Below, piece by piece: positions 59,148 through 64,000 of a stretch of DNA of 64,000 bases. The translations under genes and the position numbers were made by a program. How positions within the stretch are numbered: position 1 is the first letter of the stretch; each line of letters begins with the position of its first letter. Where the stretch lies: contig NC_041002.1 in assembly GCF_004193775.1 (NCBI RefSeq), positions 10,080,485 through 10,144,484 of the forward strand, given 5' to 3'. The notes beneath the pieces were generated by a model. It did no database searches and was not told where the DNA came from. It saw only the letters and a program-made list of their open reading frames with translations. This DNA comes from Glycine soja. Taxonomy: Eukaryota > Streptophyta > Magnoliopsida > Fabales > Fabaceae.

Positions 59148-59893
59148 TCATTTCCAATAGTTGGATTGTGCTAAAACTTTTAGCATGTCTTTGTCATTTT
59201 TCAATTATGTTATTTCATATTCAATTAAATTTTCTAAATACTTAGCATGACCTGGTTGTCGAAAGAACAACAATCGTCTAACCAATTGTGATTCGTGAAT
59301 TCCATTAGGGGAACCCATATAGGTGCAACTTGTTTGATTAAATCCTTGAGTTTGTCCATGTTACATCTCGAAAGAATGTCAAATCTTATTGGATTAGTTC
59401 CAGTAAAGGAGTAACCCAAAAACCCACCTTGATGTGGTATGTTCCACTTCTCGTTGTTATACATAATTGCATCATGAGTAGGAGTGATAGTTGATTGAAG
59501 CAGGTTGAGTATAGCATCCGGTGTTCTAATAATGGTACATAATAATTCTATAGGGCCAACACACAAGTATTGCTCATTGCACATTAACATTGTGTAAACA
59601 TATCATCATTTTTCAATTGTAGAGATTGAAAAAAAATATTGCTGAATTGCATCTATGAATGGTTGCTGGTAGTAGATTTCATCCACTAATTGATCGTTGG
59701 TTAGTTAAAGGGTGTTGTGCATTCTACGCTTAAGTGCATCAAAAGAACAGTCATTAGGAATTCACATTGGTGTTGGAGTGGGACTTTGAAAATAAACACC
59801 AGTTTGGTTGTGAGTGATTGATCCATTTGAAAAAATGAAAGCTAATATGGAGTTAGCAATGGTATGACTGCTTGTTTCTCCCAAAAATGACAT
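59148..59893 (-). pseudogene. Broken relative of the two-domain PB1-like gene
   Basis: From ATG 59893 it follows the 7278-8015 gene through most of its length. It starts MSFLGETSSHTIANS, later has FVGPIEL-like VGPIELLCTI, YNNEKWNIPHQGGFLGYSFT and DKLKDLIKQVAP, and ends AQSNY. Breaks seen: in-frame stops near 59762 and 59705, a frame change near 59590-59600, and another after about 59330. The TATA-like CTATAAATAAC is kept at about 59966-59977. It lies in a different repeat setting from the intact copy. Confidence 0.8.
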
Positions 59894-59994
59894 AGTAATA
59901 AGATTGAATTTGGTTTATGAAAGTATGTTGTATGAGATTGTGCGTTTGTATTGTGTGTGTTGTGTTATTTATAGATGTATAAGTATTTTGTCAT

Positions 59995-60310
59995 GTTGAT
60001 GTGTATTGGAATTCAATGTTTCTTTTTCCCTAGTAACTGATGTAGCGGACGTCCATTATAATTTTACAGTGAAAAAAGAGATTATGAGTTGTTCATCTCA
60101 TGTCAGTTTTGCACATGTCTCTAAAAATTAAATGTCTCACCTGCAAAACTGCAGAGTGTTGTCAATTTGGATTGTGATTTTTCCTTGTAATTAAAGCAGT
60201 AGACGTCCATGATGATTTTCAGAGTGAACAAAGAAATTATGAGTTGTCCATTTCATGCCAGTTTTGTCGATGAGACATTTAATTTTTAGAAACAGTGTAG
60301 TGTAAATTGC
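59995..60310. repeat. Two diverged copies of the ~150-bp unit
   Basis: GAGTTGTTCATCTCATGTCAG at 60085 and GAGTTGTCCATTTCATGCCAG at 60241. They are related to the tandem array at 61170-61700. Confidence 0.7.
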
Positions 60311-60520
60311 AAAGTATTGTGAATTTTGATAGTTATGTTACCATGTCAACTATTGTAGTGAAAGTGGGTAAACTGAAAATTGATAATTTAAATTTAAAGG
60401 AAAAATTATTTCAATACGTAAAGTGATAGCTGAAGATGGACATAAGATATTACATGAAAATCTCAAAGAAGAAATAATTTAAACATGAATGATCCGTAGA
60501 TTATCAATCCCGTTTGAATA

Positions 60521-61012
60521 TTATTTCGTGGGATGGAGACAGGTTACATCCTTCGGGCTCGGAAGAGGAGTCAGTATCACTATCATGGTTTTTGACCCAA
60601 CAAGTATCGTATTCATCTGATAAGTCCTCAAGATTGGAGGTTGAGCCATGTTGGTGGCCTGTGGGTTATTATTGTGAGAGATTATGGCAAATAACTCCAC
60701 AAATGGTAGTGATGGGTTGTTGTAAAAAATGTTGAACATTTGTCGAACATCAGCATCATCTCGCAGAATAAAAGATGTGTACATATAACGTTGTCCTGAC
60801 TCAAATATAGGACACCGAAAGTGGAGATGTTGCATATGTTGTTGTGGGTCAATGTTTAGTTTTTGGTGAACAAGTTCAAGAAATTGTGTAAAGGTTATGA
60901 CCTTGTTGACCATGAAAGCTTTTGTGTTGTTACTAACGAAGGTGGTGCCCTCATTAGTATTTCAAATTTGGCCATCGTAGTAAACACAAACATATGCAGT
61001 TAGGTGACACAT
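60521..61012 (-). pseudogene. MuDR N-terminal/PB1-like gene with an early stop
   Basis: ATG 61012 opens MCHLTAYVCVYYDGQI, then TGA at codon 17 (60962-60964), and the same frame stays open to 60521. After the stop: NEGTTFVSNNTKAFMV, FTQFLELVHQKLNIDPQQ, LHFRCPIFESGQRYMYTS, LRDDADVRQMF, FVELFAII. This is the usual order of the MuDR N-terminal module (YxG, F, YRCP-like, DDxDVxxMF, VELxxxI) in a single copy. A TATA-like TATAAATACC lies near 61051-61060. No transposase catalytic part follows. Confidence 0.7.
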
Positions 61013-61169
61013 TGTGGTAGGGATTGAGATGAAAATTTGAAATTGTTACGAATGTCTTTAGCTGTAGTGGTATTTATAAAATTTGGTTATAGTTGGGTGA
61101 GTCACTAGTTAACTGTGCATTTAGATGAACGGGTAAATGAATACTTAAGCATATTTACAAGGGTCCTAA

Positions 61170-61700
61170 TGTGCAAATTGCAGAGTAAAAAAAATAACTG
61201 AGTGAAAAAAAACTGAGTTGTCTATGTCATGTCAGTTTTACTGGTGTGATATTAATTTTTTAGAGACATGTGCAAATTGTCGAGTGTTGTCAATTTCAAC
61301 CGTGATTTATCCCTGGTAATTGATGGAGCAGAAGTCCATTATAATTATCAGAGTGAAAAAAATTGAGTTGTCCATGCCATGTCAGTTTTACTAGTGTGAC
61401 ATTTATTTTTTTAGAGATGTGTGCAAATTGCCGAGTGTTGTCAATTTCGACTGTGATTTATCCTTGGTAATTGATGGAGCAGAAGTCCATTATAATTATC
61501 AGAGTGGAAAAAAATTGAGTTGTCCATGTCATGTCAGTTTTACTGGTGCGACATTTACTTTTTTAGAGACGTGTACAAATTACCGAGTGTTGTCAATTTC
61601 GATTGTGATTTATCCCTAGTAACTGATGCAACAGAATACCATTATAATTTCAGAGTAAAAAAAAACTGATTTGTGCAAATTGCAGTGTGTTACGAATATA
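61170..61700. repeat. Tandem array of a ~150-bp unit
   Basis: GAGTTGTCCATGTCATGTCAG-type anchors at 61215, 61365 and 61517 (150 and 152 bp apart), with a partial fourth unit to about 61700. The units contain AGTGTTGTCAATTTCGA and ATGGAGCAGAAGTCCATTA. Confidence 0.85.
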
Positions 61701-61742
61701 TTTTTTTTGGATTCTTTGACGTTATTACCATGGAAAAAGTGT

Positions 61743-62330
61743 CCAAATCATAGTTTTTTTTATTTTATTTTGTGCTTCTATTCTGAGGTGGTATTCCATG
61801 GAACTGGTTCACGATATATATATTTTTTTAATTCTGACATTCAAACCATGGAAAAAGTGTGTCACGAATATCATTAAAGTGTTGGATATAATTTGAAAAA
61901 AATGCAGAACATGGTCACTTAAGCATAGTTGCAAGGGACCAAATCATAGTTTTTTTTGTGCTTCTATTCTGAGGTGGTATTCCATGGAACTGGTTCACGA
62001 TATATTTTTTTGGATTCTTTGACGTTCAAACCATGGAAAAAGTGTGTCACAAATATCATTAAAGTGTTGGGAATAATTTGAAAAAAATGCAGAACATGGC
62101 CACTTAAGCATAGTTACAAGGGACCAAATCATAGTTTTTTTTATTTTGTGCTTCTATTCTAAGGTGGTATTCCATGGAACTGATTCACGATATTTTTTTT
62201 TATTCTTTGACGTTCAAACCATGGAAAAAGTGTGTCACGAATATCATTAAAGTGTTGGGCATAATTTGAAAAAAATGCAGAACATGGGCATTTAAGCATA
62301 GTTGCAAGGGTTCAAAGCATAGTTTTTTTG
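61743..62330. repeat. Tandem array of a ~187-bp unit
   Basis: CCAAATCATAGTTTTTT anchors at 61743, 61939 and 62124, and a variant at 62311 (spacing 196, 185, 187). Each unit holds GGTGGTATTCCATGGAACTG, ACCATGGAAAAAGTGTGTCA and ATATCATTAAAGTGTTGG. Microsatellite-like T runs vary. Confidence 0.9.
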
Positions 62331-62387
62331 ATACCGTTACAGTGGTACTTAAACATATTTGATTCCATTATCCCATCATTTTATACT

Positions 62388-62573
62388 TCAATGACCAAGA
62401 CGATGACCAGTCCCATAGGGTGGTGGACGCCGATTACGTTGCAGATTTCTTCTTTGCAGTATGATTAGTTCTCCCACGTCATGATGATGTTGTTGTTCTA
62501 TGTTAGTATTTTTAATGTTGGTTGTTGCAGCTGAAGAACTTTGTCCTTGTTCTCCAAACGAATGTGTGCACAC
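62388..62573 (-). pseudogene. Possible C-terminal fragment of a MULE transposase-type protein
   Basis: The minus-strand frame ends LQRRNLQRNRRPPPYGTGHR plus LGH and a stop. A RRNPPRNRRPPPCGTGGH-like tail is, to my memory, common at the C terminus of soybean transposon proteins. The upstream part is glutamine/histidine-rich and unassigned. Confidence 0.3.
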
Positions 62574-62800
62574 TATTCACCCGCATTCGTACGTTTACCG
62601 CATTAACTTGGTTCTCAATAATTCGCATGGCCTCAAGATTACACTTAATGTTATTGTAATGCCTCGAGATTCTAAAGCACATTTATAATTTGTCTCGTTG
62701 TAAGGCCTCGAGATTCAACACGACTGTGGTACTGTGACGCATCGAGATTCTAATGCACGTGAACCATGGACCCGTGATTGATTGCATATATAAACGTACC

Positions 62801-63228
62801 ATGTCACCTAACACTTTGCACATTTATATTTGTGTGTACGTTTACATCAATGGTGAAATCATTCAAAGTTCAAGTGCAAATGCAATTTTCATATGTGACA
62901 AGACAAAATCGTTACTCTTGAATCCAACAATGATGCTGCCAAATATAATCACCGCAATACAATAGATAATGGTGTTACGCCTATAATTAATGCCCTTTGG
63001 TATCGTTGTCCTATATATGAATTCAATGGTGAAGTTCAATATAAGGCAATTCAAATTATTGACGAAGAAGGTATTTTGTGCATGTTTCATACATTTGTCA
63101 ATATGACAAGTGTAATATGTATAGAACTTAAAGTTGATGTTCATAATTCATTATCACCTACTCAAGTTTGCGACCTAAGTTGGGCCGACATGAAGCAGAA
63201 GCTGGACAATTCCCTGAAATTAGAATGA
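62801..63228 (+). pseudogene. MuDR N-terminal/PB1-like gene with a frameshift
   Basis: From ATG 62801: MSPNTLHIYICVYVYINGEI, then FICDKTKSLLLNP and a stop at 62963-62965. From about 62955 another frame carries on: NGVTPIINALWYRCPIYEFN, IIDEEGILCMF, VICIELKV, ending KLDNSLKLE with TGA at 63226-63228. Together the two frames give the module in the right order, so one frameshift at about 62950-62965 explains the break. It is closest to the 60521-61012 copy in design. Three GCCTCGAGATT-type repeats lie upstream (62630-62755). Confidence 0.7.
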
Positions 63229-63805
63229 ATAATTTAACATATTTTGTTGTTGTATTGCATTGAAGTTTTTCTCAGTCTTTATTATGTAGTTGTAGTTGTT
63301 GCATGCTTTGAAGTTGTTATTTTCAATTTACTTTAGTAATAATAGTCTAGACATGCATGATTTCAGAGATGCGGAGCAATGTCACACCTAACCCTCACAT
63401 GCACCGACAACCCCATTAAAGTGTGGTGTTGCACACTGTTCACTCACATGCATATGTTTATCCCATTAACATGTTTCTGAACAATCCATGTGACCTTAGC
63501 ATGTGATGCGGAACACTGCGGTCAACAATCATCATGAAACGAATAGTCTGTCATGTATATTAATGTGTGGGGTTGCACACTGTTCACTCACATGTGTACA
63601 CTATTCCACAGTTGTATAATATTTACTCACATGCACTGAATGTCCTACCTAACCCTCGTAACTAACTTTGTTGTCTAACACTCCCACCTAACCTTCCAAT
63701 CTGACGCTCCCACCAAACCCTCATAACTAACTTTGCCACCTAACCTTCCAATCTAACTCTCCCACCTAACATTCTAGTCTAACTCTCGTACTAAACTTTC
63801 TCAGC
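63229..63805. other. Upstream region of the last PB1-like gene, short repeats
   Basis: Repeated phrases GTTGCACACTGTTCACTCACATG (63427, 63571) and CTCCCACCTAACCTTCCAATCT (63684, 63750). No gene. Confidence 0.7.
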
Positions 63806-63816
63806 CTATATATAAT
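63806..63816 (+). promoter_or_regulatory. TATA box
   Basis: CTATATATAAT about 105 bases before the ATG at 63919, followed by a CAACA-rich leader typical of plant 5' untranslated regions. Confidence 0.65.
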
Positions 63817-63918
63817 ATCACCATTTGACAACAACATATCACACACAACAACTTTCTCACAAAACAAAACTCGATTTGTAACTCTCACTATTTCCACTCA
63901 TATCCCATAAGCACCACC

Positions 63919-64000
63919 ATGGCTCCACCTAAAGAAATTGCGACCATCATTTACCACAATGGTCACATTGTAGACGACCCAGTTCAAGGATCGATGTACA
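63919..64000 (+). CDS. MuDR N-terminal/PB1-like or MULE transposase gene, 5' end only
   Basis: The context is GCACCACCATGGCTCCACC, a good plant start. The 27 visible codons read MAPPKEIATIIYHNGHIVDD and on to the window edge. The YHNGHIV block matches YYDGQI and YINGEI in the copies at 60521-61012 and 62801-63228. Because the gene continues outside the window, it could be the full transposase or another short copy. Confidence 0.55.
   Translation, partial: MAPPKEIATIIYHNGHIVDDPVQGSMY

Overview
The window is plant nuclear DNA, most likely from a soybean-type legume (Glycine). The grounds are U2-type introns with AT-rich interiors, a SIRE1-like Sirevirus with an envelope-position ORF, Ogre-like Ty3 elements with the GGCGACTCC-type primer-binding site, an Au-type SINE and Mutator-like elements carrying plant-mobile-domain genes. 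Species assignment is inference. Most of the 64 kb is transposable-element DNA. Two ordinary host genes stand out.

Layout. (1) 397-9821 is a non-autonomous Mutator-like element (MULE). It has degenerate terminal inverted repeats and arrays of a TTCTTCCGC motif near both ends. It carries a four-exon plant-mobile-domain (PMD) gene with a nonsense codon, a 1.6 kb AT-rich minisatellite, an intact intronless gene for a 245-aa protein with two PB1-like/MuDR-N-type domains, a 192-bp tandem array, and a short piece resembling the first exon of a host SPT5-like/KTF1 gene. (2) 9822-18330 is AT-rich DNA with at least three fold-back MITE-like repeats and no recognisable gene. (3) 18504-20251 is a four-exon gene for a secreted RGF/GLV/CLEL peptide precursor. 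(4) 20830-42022 is a pile of LTR retrotransposons, mostly on the minus strand. It holds a small Ty1 LTR remnant and a Ty3 leader/gag remnant, then Ogre-like copy B (gag, primer-binding site, truncated LTR). Next is a nearly complete but dead Sirevirus (26691-36385), interrupted by an Ogre-type solo LTR with perfect target duplications, then Ogre-like copy A (gag, ORF1, leader, LTR). (5) 42093-42997 is a second, broken PMD gene. (6) 43950-50034 is a large LTR split by a related 3,993-bp solo LTR in the opposite orientation, with a 5-bp target duplication; this makes a long imperfect palindrome. (7) 51413-56557 is a six-exon host gene for a 299-aa BSD-domain protein. (8) 59148-64000 holds four more MuDR-N/PB1-like genes: three broken, and one running off the window edge behind a clear TATA box. 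Tandem repeats of about 150 and 187 bp lie between them.

The two host genes are functionally unrelated. The RGF/GLV precursor yields a tyrosine-sulfated root signalling peptide; the BSD protein is probably nuclear or cytosolic and of unknown role. Points most worth a second look are: the short MuDR-N-type genes with their own TATA boxes; the KTF1-like capture inside a MULE; the paired TAATCGATTA palindromes shared by unrelated retroelement families; the nested opposite-strand solo LTR with a conserved acidic ORF; and the SINE dimer that dates events in the Sirevirus LTRs.
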